Below, one piece after another: positions 33,001-41,827 of a stretch of 64,000 bases of DNA (position 1 is its first letter; each line of letters begins with the position of its first letter). Location: NCBI GenBank assembly GCA_928212115.1, contig CAKMRJ010005523.1, positions 140,552,808 to 140,616,807 on the forward strand, written 5' to 3'. A model generated the notes under the pieces. The model had not been told where the DNA came from. It did not search any database and saw nothing but the letters and a program-made list of their open reading frames with translations. The position numbers and the translations under genes are program-made. This DNA is from Lactuca virosa (Eukaryota > Streptophyta > Magnoliopsida > Asterales > Asteraceae).

Positions 33001-34101
33001 AACTAAGGAATAAAATCCTATCTTGGTGACAGGTGAAGCTTTCCTGTTTCCCATGATCAAGTTTATCTTTCCCTGCTCCACACTCTCACTTCCTTTTAGT
33101 CCCTGCAAATCACAACATATGTGAATACCACAACCTGTATCAAGGACCCAAGACTTAGAATGAGGTGAGTTATTAGACAATATAGTGTATATACCTGCAT
33201 GGTTGGGTTTTACTTTCCCATCCTTCAAATCTTGCTGGTACTTTGGGCAGTTTCGCTTCCAGTGCGACTTTTCATGGCAATAGAAGCATTCAGCCTCATT
33301 AGGGTTAGCAGAAGGAGTGACAAAACCTTTCTTGGTTTTGCTTGAAGAGGAGCCTTCAAGGGTCTTACCCTTGGTACCCTTAGAAGGGTTCTTTCTCTTC
33401 TTCCCTTTGCCATGCCCGATTGCCAAGACATTGGCCGCAGTTGGACTAGGAGTAGGAGTAGTAACAACCGACTTACCCTTTAGACCACTTTCGGCGGTCT
33501 TCAAGAGTCCTTGAAGTTTGCTGAGGGTGACTTCTTCCTTGTTCATGTGATATGTCATGCAGAATTGATCATAACACGATGGCAAGGAGTGGAAAATGAT
33601 GTCTATTGCTAACTCCTCAGGGAAGTTCACATTCAGCTTCAGTAAACGGTTCACATACCTTTGCATTTTCTGCATGTGGCCCGTGATGGGTTCACCATCC
33701 TTCATTCGGGTTGTTATCATGGAGGAGATTATTTCATATCGCTCTTGACGAGCACTTTGATGGTAGCGGTCCATCAAGTCCTGGTGCATCTCAAAAGGAT
33801 AATAGTCCTCATAGGACTTTTGGAGCTCGGCTGTCATGGTGGCCATCATGATGCATGCCACTTTTGTAGCATCTCTTTCATGTACCTCATATTCAACAAG
33901 CTCTTCAGGAGTAGCAGTTGGCTCGGGTACCTTCAGCTCCTTGTCGAGAACATATTCTTTGTTCTCATACCGAGTGACCATCCTGATGTTTCTGATCCAA
34001 TCTGTAAAGTTGGACCCATCAAAGATGACTCTCCCATAAAGATTCACGAGAGAGAAGGAGCTAGTAGGGTTTGAGCCAGAAGCATTGTTATTGGAAGACA
34101 T
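30061..34101 (-). CDS. Copia gag-pol polyprotein, intact (1346 aa)
   Basis: Single ORF, ATG at 34101 directly after an acceptor-like TTCTTTTCAG. Gag occupies about residues 1-300 with one CCHC knuckle at 272-285. The protease site Asp-Thr-Gly is at 321-323. Integrase has HHCC (H459, H464, C490, C493) and the triad D520, D583, E619 (D35E spacing), with the RSDRGGEY motif. RT has MDVKTAFLNG (about 931) and YVDD at 1017-1020. RNase H at the end shows GYSDASF, SEYIAA and CDSNSAV. All catalytic residues I checked are present and no frameshift or stop occurs, so it could encode active proteins. The order PR-IN-RT-RH defines Ty1-copia. Long ORFs on the opposite strand here are shadows. Confidence 0.97.
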   Translation of the reverse strand: MSSNNNASGSNPTSSFSLVNLYGRVIFDGSNFTDWIRNIRMVTRYENKEYVLDKELKVPEPTATPEELVEYEVHERDATKVACIMMATMTAELQKSYEDYYPFEMHQDLMDRYHQSARQERYEIISSMITTRMKDGEPITGHMQKMQRYVNRLLKLNVNFPEELAIDIIFHSLPSCYDQFCMTYHMNKEEVTLSKLQGLLKTAESGLKGKSVVTTPTPSPTAANVLAIGHGKGKKRKNPSKGTKGKTLEGSSSSKTKKGFVTPSANPNEAECFYCHEKSHWKRNCPKYQQDLKDGKVKPNHAGIYTILSNNSPHSKSWVLDTGCGIHICCDLQGLKGSESVEQGKINLIMGNRKASPVTKIGFYSLVLNSGFTLDLNKCYYSPEMARNVISFHALYKQGFTFYFDNNNGSIDAFFNNVLYFKALPCDGVYETVSVVDSLGNNVLCINSSTSLDKASLWHCRLGHVSKKRIGQLQKDGVLESFDLKSDDSCESCLLGKMTKSPFTGTCARGEGLLDLIHTDVCGPFRTATRDANRFYVTFTDDFSRYGYVYLIKHKSETFEKFKEFKQEVENQLGRNIKMLRSDRGGEYLSTEFLDYLKECGIVSQLTPPRTPQLNGVAERRNRTLLDMVRSMMSRASLPISFWGYALETAAHILNLVPTKKVAKTPHEVWTGKVPNLDHIKIWGCEAFVRRETHDKLEPRSERCIFIGYPHKSFGYIFYRPSDNVVFVARRGFFREREFMSQGDSGRQIDLEEIQESSGEGTSNPSPQPEEETPVEPTEESIPLRRSTRVRNAPEHYYGFHITAEGETLISDNTLVNLDEPNSYTEAMAGPEAAKWKEAMDREIQSMYDNQVWNLVDNVPDRKIVGCKWIFKKKTDMDGNVHTYKARLVAKGYSQTPGVDYDETFSPVAKIKSIRVLLAIAAFHDYEIWQMDVKTAFLNGKLAEDVYMVQPEGFVSTEYPSRVCKLEKSIYGLKQAPRRWNLCFDEKVKEFGFSRSEDESCVYIKASGSIVSFLVLYVDDILLIGNDIPTLQEVKSWLGKCFAMKDLGEAAYILGIRILRNKSKRLIGLSQSTYVDKVLKRFNMHNSKKGELPIQSNARLSKTQSPSTEVEIAEMSRIPYASAVGSIMYAMTCTRPDVAFALSMVSRYQGNPGKAHWTAVKNILKYLRRTKDWVLTLGGSEDLRVVGYSDASFQTDRDNFRSQSGWVFNLNGGAITWKSSKQETVADSTCESEYIAASEAAKEAIWLKNFIGDLGVVPAIKEPMEIFCDSNSAVALAKEPRDHGRSRHIDRKYHFIRHRIEEGILVAKRVSSDENPADPLTKGLTRAKHLQHARSIGLKDDISFSS

Positions 34102-35409
34102 CTGAAAAGAAGAGGGAATAGATTAGATTAGATATAGAGATAGTCCTTAACAAAACACCCAAATGTAATATTAAGGCTAGGACCCAACACAATATTTTAT
34201 AACTTAGAAGAGGGATGCCGTAATCTAAGCTATAAGATATTTGAAGGTAGGTGAATGACGATTCACCAATTTCCACCATGAAAAACGAAATATTTAATTA
34301 GGTTTTAATTGGTTTAGAAACTCCTAGATTCTTTGAGATTCATTGAACTTTCTTCAATGGCATGTTTCAATCTCGAGTGTGCCCTTCAAGTTTTGTGACT
34401 GGGATGCCGATGATCACAAAACAAGGTGTGAAGTAACCATGCAAATTACTTGGTACCCTTAATGTATTACCCCTCAATCGATGTGCCGGTTAACCACACA
34501 CGCTCCATCGATACTATGATAAACATTAAGTCACCCTTTACCTACCTTGTTAAGTTCAAGTTAGTGTGCCGGTTAACCACACACGCTCCACTAACGACTT
34601 AAACAAAGTGTAAAGTGTAATTTCATGGATTAACACCTTATTCACATTTTCCTAAAATAACTAAGATTGAGAATTCAATAAAGTTTAGTTACTTTAGTAT
34701 TATCATTATACTTTTAATGAGAATTTATAAGTCCTTGTCCTACCCGTTCGGCTAACGACCCTCCACCGATCAAGGAAGCGGTGGGTGAGAGTGGACACCC
34801 ATTAAGTTGCCATTTTATAGGCAACAACCTTATACCCCCCTTATAGACCGGCTTCGTGAATGAGGCGTACTAGCGGTAAGACGACTTGATCTTATACATA
34901 TATAAATATTATTAAACTTATAATATTATAAAGTATAAGGGTTGAATTTTAACTTTTAAAATTCTAGGGATTGGAACTAAAGTTTTTAATATGACTTTAC
35001 ATGTTCCAAAACTTGAGGGCAAGTTTTGTAAACTTTCAAAACTTTTCATTTCTCATAACTTATGAGTTAATGGTTATTAAAAATGAAGACTCTTCATTTT
35101 TTTGTAACCTATGTGTTCTTTTAATGGTTATTTATAAATGTGACTTTTGGTTATCCATAACTTAAGAACTAGTTATGGACTCCATTAAAACACATAAAGA
35201 TCAAGAATTAATCTAATAAATTATTAGCACATAATTTCTATGATCTTCTAAACTCATATGTTTACGAATGTTCATATCAAAAATTTCAAGAATCGTAAAA
35301 ACATATACAAAACTTGAAATTTTGATACGAGCTTTTGAACAAAACTTCGATTTTCAAGTTTTTTTTTTTGCATCAAGTATCAAATAAATAAACCTGGCTC
35401 TGATACCAC
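34102..35409 (-). promoter_or_regulatory. Copia-B PBS and leader
   Basis: PBS at 35396-35408 (minus TGGTATCAGAGCC). Two dimer-type hairpin blocks lie at 34482-34507 and 34564-34590, both with a perfect GGTTAACC (34488-34495 and 34571-34578). GGGATGCCG occurs at 34212 and 34401, and the CGTTAGCCGAACGGG module at about 34740-34760. A candidate intron runs from 35577 (AAG|GTAAGT in the LTR) to 34102 (TTTTCAG|ATG), 1476 nt. It would remove PBS and hairpins from the gag-pol mRNA. Confidence 0.7.
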
Positions 35410-36175
35410 TGATGGGTTTTTCAGCATTCTAACACTCCTATGGTGTACATGCAACCCTAGAAACCTTGGATCTATGTTTGACTAAGATACATGCAAATAA
35501 TTATTTTTCCAACGTTCTTATCCTAACTAGCATGGCATGGGGTACTTGAATCAAATAAAACTAGTAGAATTACTTACCTTGTAGTAGTAGTTGATTGCTT
35601 GGAGTTTGAGAGCCTAGCACCAATAATGTGGATGCCTCAAATGGAAGTCACAAATCACCACAAACTTGGAACTTTGAGAGAATAGTAATCACCTTCTTGA
35701 AATCGGCCCTCTTACTTTACTCACCACAACTCGTGTGATTTCAAGAACCAAAGCCTCCTTTATATAGTGTGGTGGATTAGGGTTACATCCATGTAAACCC
35801 TAATACCCATGTATTTTCATTTCCATGAGATCCATGGGTTAAAGCTCCATGGAGTATCCATGGACTTTCCATGCAAGCCTAGCCCATTCCAAATAAGCAT
35901 TAGCCCACACTATATAAATACAAGAGCCCATATTTAATTAGTCATACTTTTGATCTCTAAATTAATTCTAGATTAATTATAGATCAATACTAATTAAATA
36001 ATATGATTTTATATTAATATATTAGGACTTATAATATATTAATAAATCATAACTTATACTATTCTCAAACGATTATCCATAAATTGTTCGGGTGAAGTGC
36101 AACCCAAATGGACCATGCCGGGTCGGGTCAAGTACATACCAAATATAGTTATGGACTTAGACACTATACCCAACA
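35410..36175 (-). repeat. Copia-B 5' LTR
   Basis: 766 bp. On the minus strand TGTTGGGTATAG...CCCATCA. It carries the telobox pair (TTAGGGTTTACATGGATG with AACCCTAA downstream) just before a TATATAA-like box near plus 35760. The consensus splice donor AAG|GTAAGT is at 35578/35577. Confidence 0.92.
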
Positions 36176-36879
36176 AATGCCGGCCCACTAGTAGGAGTTG
36201 TTGATAGATGGTTGTCTTTGTGATAATTATCTAGGTTTGCTACTACCTGATATGTTTTATGTGCTAGCATGATATGTTGTATGTGTTAGTGGTAGTAGGA
36301 GGGGAGTAGTCCCCGAGTTTGGTCGTTAGGACCGAAGGGTAGGTCGGCACCCCAGATATGCCTGACAGTATGTTTATGCCACGTCTTGTGTGGTAGTAGT
36401 AGGGGTGAAGTTGTCCCCGTAGCCGTTCAGGATAAACCGGAGGGTAGGTCAGCACCCCAGAACTGCTTGACATGGGTAGGTCAGCACCCTAGAACTGCTT
36501 GACATGGGTAGGTCAGCACCCCAGAACTGCTTGACATGGATATGTCGGGCACCCCAGAATTGCCCGACAGTATGCATGTTGTATGGTATGTGGTATGATG
36601 GGGGAACTCACTAAGCTTTGTGCTTACAGTTTTCAGTTTTGATTTCAGGTACCTCTTCGTCGAAGGGGAAGGAGCCGGCACGGTAGCAGCGCATCGCACA
36701 CACATGATTCCACATTTCGAGATCCATGGGATTGTACTCTGACATTATTACTATTTTGATGATATGATTTTTGAGACATGTGATGAATTGATATGATAAT
36801 GATGATGTTTTTCAGTAACTGTTTTATAAGTAATATGATTAAAAACAAAATTTTTAGTCTTGAGAATTAGGATGTTACA
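36176..36879 (+). repeat. Gypsy-1 3' LTR, right part
   Basis: The second AATGC copy (36176-36180), then the rest of the LTR: tandem GGTAGGTCAGCACCCC units (about 36340-36560), CACTAAGCTTTGTGCTTAC, acceptor GATTTCAG|GT at 36648/36649, end GGATGTTACA at 36879. Confidence 0.9.
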
Positions 36880-38269
36880 ATATAGGCTTAGGTTATTGTA
36901 TTGTAACTAATTATTTTGTGGATGTAGGAATGATTGTGGGCCAATCATTTTACTTATTTTAAGAAAGTGAATAATACATATTATTAAATTAAAGATAATT
37001 AAAAAAATATCATCTAATTTCATTCTAAGTGTATTTTAGTCAATTAACATAAATTTTAAAAAGGAAAATTGCATATTTTAAGGGATAATATATTCTATTA
37101 ATTTTAAAAATCTGATTGTAAGGATGACAATTCTCTTAATTTGGATATTCTTACAGAATATGTTTATCAATATATTGAAAATAACGAATATGCTTGAACC
37201 ATAAAAGAATACACATTCTGACAGAATATATATTTTGATTTAATAAACTTCTTGAAGAATAACAAAATTTTGGACACATGTTAAATTTTTTTCATTACAT
37301 TCTTAGAAAAGAAAACTTTTATATACTATTCTATGATAATGTTACACTTATTAATAACAAAGAAACACAATATATAAATCATTCTACCAGAATATACTAT
37401 TACATATAGTTTTTTCATTATATTCTAGATTATTCTGCTAGAATAATCCATTCTTTTTGGAAGATTGGTGGTCATTGTTCATCTTCATCCCATACAATGT
37501 TATCCAGCCTTTAGGCCCTCCCCTTCTTGTTGGTTCATTTACAGCATCTTGACCCCTTAACCATTTCAAAATATGCTCACATTCTGTGAGATTGACATTC
37601 TAAAACAAAATTCACACAAAACCATACAAAAGTTAATAAGAACATATCGAGAAAGAGATCGGTAGGTAAGTGATCTTACGAGATTACATTATGTGGTGTG
37701 TTTGGTAATTCACCGCTTAAGTTAACTTGGAATTCAAGATTCTATTCTGACATAATCGAAATTCAAGATTCCATTCCAGTAGAATGTTGTAAGGTTCATA
37801 TGCACCCTGTTTTACTTCGATATCTCTCGTTGTTTCAGTTATCTAAATATAAAGAATAATCGACATTAAGAGGCATTAAAAAAACAAAACTAACAAGCTA
37901 AAGAGAAAAATGGCTACAAAATTGACATAGCAGTAATTTCTTCAACCATATCCGATTTGATCAGATGAATTCAAACAGAATTCCGACCATACATAAAAAT
38001 TCATAGCTTGCAGAATGTCGTAGCTTAAATAAACCAGCTAGTATCAATGATAGTACAATAATCTCAAGCCTTCAGGATGAAAAAAAATCCATACATAAGC
38101 ATTGAAAACCATAGAAAGAAATAAAGTAAATGATAAGTCCAAAATAATCCACATTTTGCCAGCATTAGATACATAGTATTATGGAACCAATTTCAACCCA
38201 ACTATGCACTAAATGGAAGTATGGAAACCAAAAGTTATTTGTGCATTGGAAGCTAGGTAGATTTTATAC
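36880..38269. other. AT-rich spacer with exon-like scraps
   Basis: Mostly AT-rich. It contains four copies of ATTCTNNNAGAAT (37147, 37215, 37381, 37432) and a related ATTCCAGTAGAAT at 37773. Two short exon-like stretches on the minus strand are listed separately. Nothing else is supported. Confidence 0.5.
37440..37845 (-). pseudogene. Two exon-like fragments of an unidentified gene
   Basis: Fragment 1 (37845 down to about 37780) starts after TTTATATTTAG and reads ITETTRDIEVKQGAYEPYNIL before running into AT-rich DNA. The YEPYNIL core resembles a short motif in plant callose synthases, but about seven residues are not enough to assign it. Fragment 2 (37599 down to about 37440) follows TTTTGTTTTAG and encodes about 45 open codons including CEHILKWLRGQDAVNEPTR and GGPKGWITLYG; I do not recognise it. 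Both lie on the same strand about 180 bp apart. They look like remnants of a host gene or gene pieces moved by a transposon. Confidence 0.3.
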
Positions 38270-38533
38270 ATATTGTAAGGGAAATCTTCAGAAAAGTCCC
38301 AATATTTACGGAAAAGTTACACTTTAGTCCCAAGATTTTTTTTTTGAACGAAAAAGTCCTGAAAATCGGCAAAAATTTGCAGTTTGACCCATTTTGACCG
38401 GTTGAAACCGGTACCAAATTAATTTGGGACTATTTCGTAAACTAACCCAAAATATTGGGACTATTCTGTAAACAAAAAATATTAGGTCTTTTCAGTAAAC
38501 AAAAATATTATGACTTTTCTACAAACAAAACCC

Positions 38534-38583
<50 letters not shown>

Positions 38584-38886
38584 AATAAGAATACTATTTT
38601 TTGAACTTGTTATTATTAATATTGTTACTAATACATATAAATGCATTTAAATGAAAAAATAATATTAATGACATTAATTAAGGGTGGAGGTGGAGGAGAT
38701 GGTGATGCTTTTAGCATTGAAATCTTGAATGTTTGCTTGTATATTTTTTACTTTGTATATGGTAATATCATATTTGTTATTATTGTTTTCAATTCAGAAT
38801 AATAATACTTAACAATTTAAAAGAAGTTGCATATGTGTAAAATTGTTTATAAATAGTTTAAGGTAGAAGGATTTCTTACTTTCTAT

Positions 38887-40384
38887 CAGTGTTGCAAATA
38901 TCGGCCTAGGCGGCCGATTAATCGGCACCTAGGCGCTTGACGGTCCTCGACTGTCGACGTTTATAGCTAATCGGGCTATATAATCGGACGTGGTCAAAGT
39001 CGGTCAAAAACGGGTCTAGGCGGGTCTAGGCGCCCAAATCTCTCAACGAAAAGTCAGCGCAATTTTAAAAAGAATTTGAGGGTAAAATTGTCAAAATGTA
39101 AGAAATGCTTCTAGGGTTGCATCCGTTTTCTCATTCGATGAAGTAAAAAAAAAATTCCCTTCTCTCTGCCTCTCTGAACCACGAACGAGAACGAACAAGG
39201 GACATCGATCGCATCTTCTTCTTCCGTTCACCTTCGACAGTCTCACGCCTGTTTTTAGCTCTGGCCCCCGGTTCGTTATCTCCTTCAAGCAACAACGTGC
39301 AGTCTCCTTCCAAGCTTTAGTTCACGACTTCAGCTCCTCCCGTCACGAAGTTTCTGGGCTCATGAAGTTTAAAGATTGCAGTTCTTGAAGTTTATCGGTT
39401 CCAAAATCAACTATTCTTCCGACTTTAACTCTTCTTCAGCGTATATCTTATTTATACCCTGCTCGAATCCAACTCCTTTAGCGAAGACGACTCCGACTCC
39501 TCCCCTGCAACCGTCGTTAGCCATCGTCTCCGACTTCTCCCATCGTATCTTGCTGTTAGCCATTATTCATCGTATTCACCGTGTTTGGGTCGATTTAATG
39601 CCTTGAGTTCCATGAAATTTGTTTTGACACCAGATCTAAATGGCAGATCTAATGGAATTCAGGTTCGTCTTTGTCCATGTAAATTGTTTTTGTTTTGTTA
39701 TGCTATTACTAAAATTGTTATTCGACTTTAGGATGCTCCATCTTCTACATCCATTAATGCTAAGACAATAGAAAAGGAGAAGGGTAAAGATGGGAAAGAT
39801 AAAGCAGAAACACAAACACAAAGACAAGTGGAGTTCAGATTGACGCACATAAGTTGTTTGATGAAAATCCTCAAAGATTTCATTGTTGTTCTTGGCTTAA
39901 GAACATGGGTTTTTTGGACCTTCAACCATTTTCATGTTTTGTGCATTGCATCAAATCTCTTTTACATACTCTGTCTTCACCTCACCTTTGTTCAGAAAAG
40001 ATTTGATCTCTAAAGAAGCTTATACATATCGGAAATCACATGCTTTCTGTTCACTATAGGATGGTTTGTAGAATTTGTCAATAAAAGAGTTGTTAAATTA
40101 TCTTGTTTATACCATATATGGATACTAGTAGTGAATGGTATTACAGGACATATTTAGATGTAGGTGAATTTGGGATTGGTTGATATGTTGTAACACTTGT
40201 GAATTTACATCAGTGGCTATGAATTTACTTATATTATTTGGATTAAAGTTAGATTTATTAATATTTGAACATTTTTCTTAATAATTAATGGTCCCCGATT
40301 AATCCCCGCCTAGCCGATTAATCCCCGCCTAGCCGATTAATCCCCGCCTAGCCGAGCTACCGTCGAGCGATTTCTGCAACCTTG
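38887..40384. mobile_element. hAT-type DNA transposon inserted in the MULE
   Basis: Imperfect terminal inverted repeats CAGTGTTGCAAATATCG and (inverted) CAAGGTTGCAGAAATCG, with a perfect 8-bp target duplication CTTTCTAT (38879-38886 and 40385-40392), as expected for hAT. Subterminal repeats: CCTAGGCGGCCGATTAATCG on the left and three tandem CCGATTAATCCCCGCCTAG units at about 40294-40350 on the right. 1498 bp, with no hAT transposase catalytic or dimerisation domain seen, so it is non-autonomous. The interior looks like a gene 5' end (pyrimidine-rich leader, short intron), possibly captured. Confidence 0.9.
39612..40013 (+). CDS. Possible two-exon ORF inside the hAT element
   Basis: ATG 39612 opens a 17-codon first exon to 39662 (TTCAG|GTTCGT). 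A 69-nt intron ends at 39731 (GACTTTAG|GAT), and the second exon is open to a stop at 40011-40013, giving 110 aa. The middle is very polar (KEKGKDGKDKAETQTQRQ) and the end is hydrophobic. No family is recognised. It may be the start of a degraded hAT or captured host gene. Evidence is limited to frame and splice-like signals. Confidence 0.25.
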
Positions 40385-40916
40385 CTTTCTATATAAAAAT
40401 GTTTAAGGTAGAATGATTATTTTCCAATCCAACAGATCCACTACAAACATGTACATAGGTAACCCATATCAAAATTCAAAAGTATTAATTATAATTTTAT
40501 ATAGTTAGTCCATTCTTATTACTTTTTATTAAACAAAATATTGTAATTAATACTTTTGAATTTTGATATGGGTTACCTATGTAGATGTTTGTAGTGGATT
40601 TGTTGGATTTGGAAAGTAATTCTTTTACCTTAAACAATTTTATATACAAAGTGAGAAACCCTTCTACCTTAAACTATTTATAAACAATTTTACAAATATG
40701 CAACTTCTTTTAAATTATTAAGTATTAATATTCTGAATTGAAAACAATAATAACAAATGTGAAATGACCATATACAAATTAAAAATATATAAGCAGACAT
40801 TCACGATTTCAATGCTAAAAGCATCACCATCTCTTCCACTTTCACCCTTAAACAATGTCATTAATATTATTTTTTTCATTTAAATGTATTTATATGTATT
40901 CTTATTTATATTTTTA

Positions 40917-40950
<34 letters not shown>

Positions 40951-41194
40951 GGGTTTTGTTCGTAGAAAAGTCATAATATTTTTGTTTATAGAAAAGTCAT
41001 AATATTTTTTGTTTACAGAAAAGTCCCAATATTTTGGGTTAATTTACGAAATAGTATCAAATTAATTTGGTACCGGTTTCAACCGGTCAAAAAGGTCAAA
41101 CTGCAAATTTTTGCCGGTTTTCAGGACTTTTTCGTTCAAAAAAAAATCTTAGGACTAAAGTGTAATTTTTCCGTACTTTTATGAAGATTTCCCC

Positions 41195-41795
41195 ATATTG
41201 TAATTAAATTCATATTATACGACACATTCACATTACAACCACATGAACGATTTGGGAATCTAAATAAAACAATTAATAACAAATATAATTTAATTGAAAC
41301 AATAGGTTGAACAAAGAAACATTAATGATATACTCTTTAGTTCTAGAAAAATGACCCCCAATTCATGTTTTTATTATATACCATCTGATTGTAATTCACA
41401 ATTTCAATGAACAATTCATATCACAATTCTTGATTTTATTATAGAACCTAATCGTTCCAAGTATTAGAAAATATTAACAAGATTGACAATAAATGTAAAA
41501 TTAGCAAAGCATTGCATCCACCACATGGGAAACGTAAATTGGCATTAATAACTTTAATTTAAAATTAAGGATTGTCATGCCTTATTTTATAAATAAAAAA
41601 AAATCTATTTCATTAGCACCTAATAATCTAACCTACGCCCAATGAGAATCAAATTTTTGAATGAGGACTTCATCACTGTAGAGCGTTATATGAATTGATG
41701 GCTAGAATTTTTCAATAAACCAAAAACAAAACAGATGATATAAGAAGAAAAATCTCTAATAATAATAATAATAATAATAATAACAATAATTATTA

Positions 41796-41827
<32 letters not shown>

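Larger units (their letters stand above)
28469..36175 (-). mobile_element. Copia-B: full-length, apparently intact Ty1-copia element
   Basis: Minus orientation: 5' LTR 35410-36175, PBS, leader, one uninterrupted gag-pol ORF, 3' non-coding region, purine tract, 3' LTR 28469-29233. Perfect 5-bp target duplication AATGC (28464-28468 and 36176-36180). The LTRs differ at roughly eight positions in 765 bp, so it is fairly young. It is the only complete pol source in the window, with LTRs, PBS, leader modules and Gag related to E1, copia-A and copia-C. It belongs to the type annotated in databases as 'transposon TNT 1-94-like'. Confidence 0.95.
11817..36879 (+). mobile_element. Gypsy-1: chromodomain Ty3-gypsy element hosting two Copia insertions
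   Basis: Plus-strand gypsy element with 5' LTR 11817-13832, PBS, gag, protease, RT, RNase H, integrase, a C-terminal chromodomain-like segment and a 3' LTR (27048-28468 plus 36181-36879). Copia-A sits in RNase H (17803-25472) and copia-B in the 3' LTR (28469-36175). Without them it is about 9.7 kb. The order PR-RT-RH-IN-chromodomain places it among plant chromoviruses, probably the Tekay/Del group (inference). Gag and pol carry several stops and frameshifts, so it is dead. The flanking 5-mers (TATTA and ATATA) do not match. Confidence 0.88.
38279..41194. mobile_element. MULE-type foldback transposon, palindromic over its whole length
   Basis: Termini GGGAAATCTTC (left) and GGGGAAATCTTC (right, inverted), flanked by a perfect 9-bp target duplication ATATTGTAA (38270-38278 and 41195-41203), the Mutator hallmark. 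The left arm (38279-38886 plus 40393-40500) pairs with the right arm (about 40535-41194), leaving a loop of only about 35 bp. Both arms carry the same internal microsatellite (TTA at about 38534-38582, AAT at about 40918-40951), a GGTACCGGTTTCAACCGGTC-type block and a TTTAAGGTAGAA block. There is no transposase, so it is non-autonomous. A hAT element interrupts the left arm. Confidence 0.9.

Noticed and set aside
37147..37444. Heat-shock elements
   Set aside because: The gap in ATTCTNNNAGAAT is three bases between TTCT and AGAA, which does not match the usual nGAAnnTTCn or nTTCnnGAAn spacing.
39120..39611. Host gene first exon inside the hAT element
   Set aside because: Pyrimidine-rich leader-like sequence but no long frame; reported only as a weak two-exon ORF further downstream.
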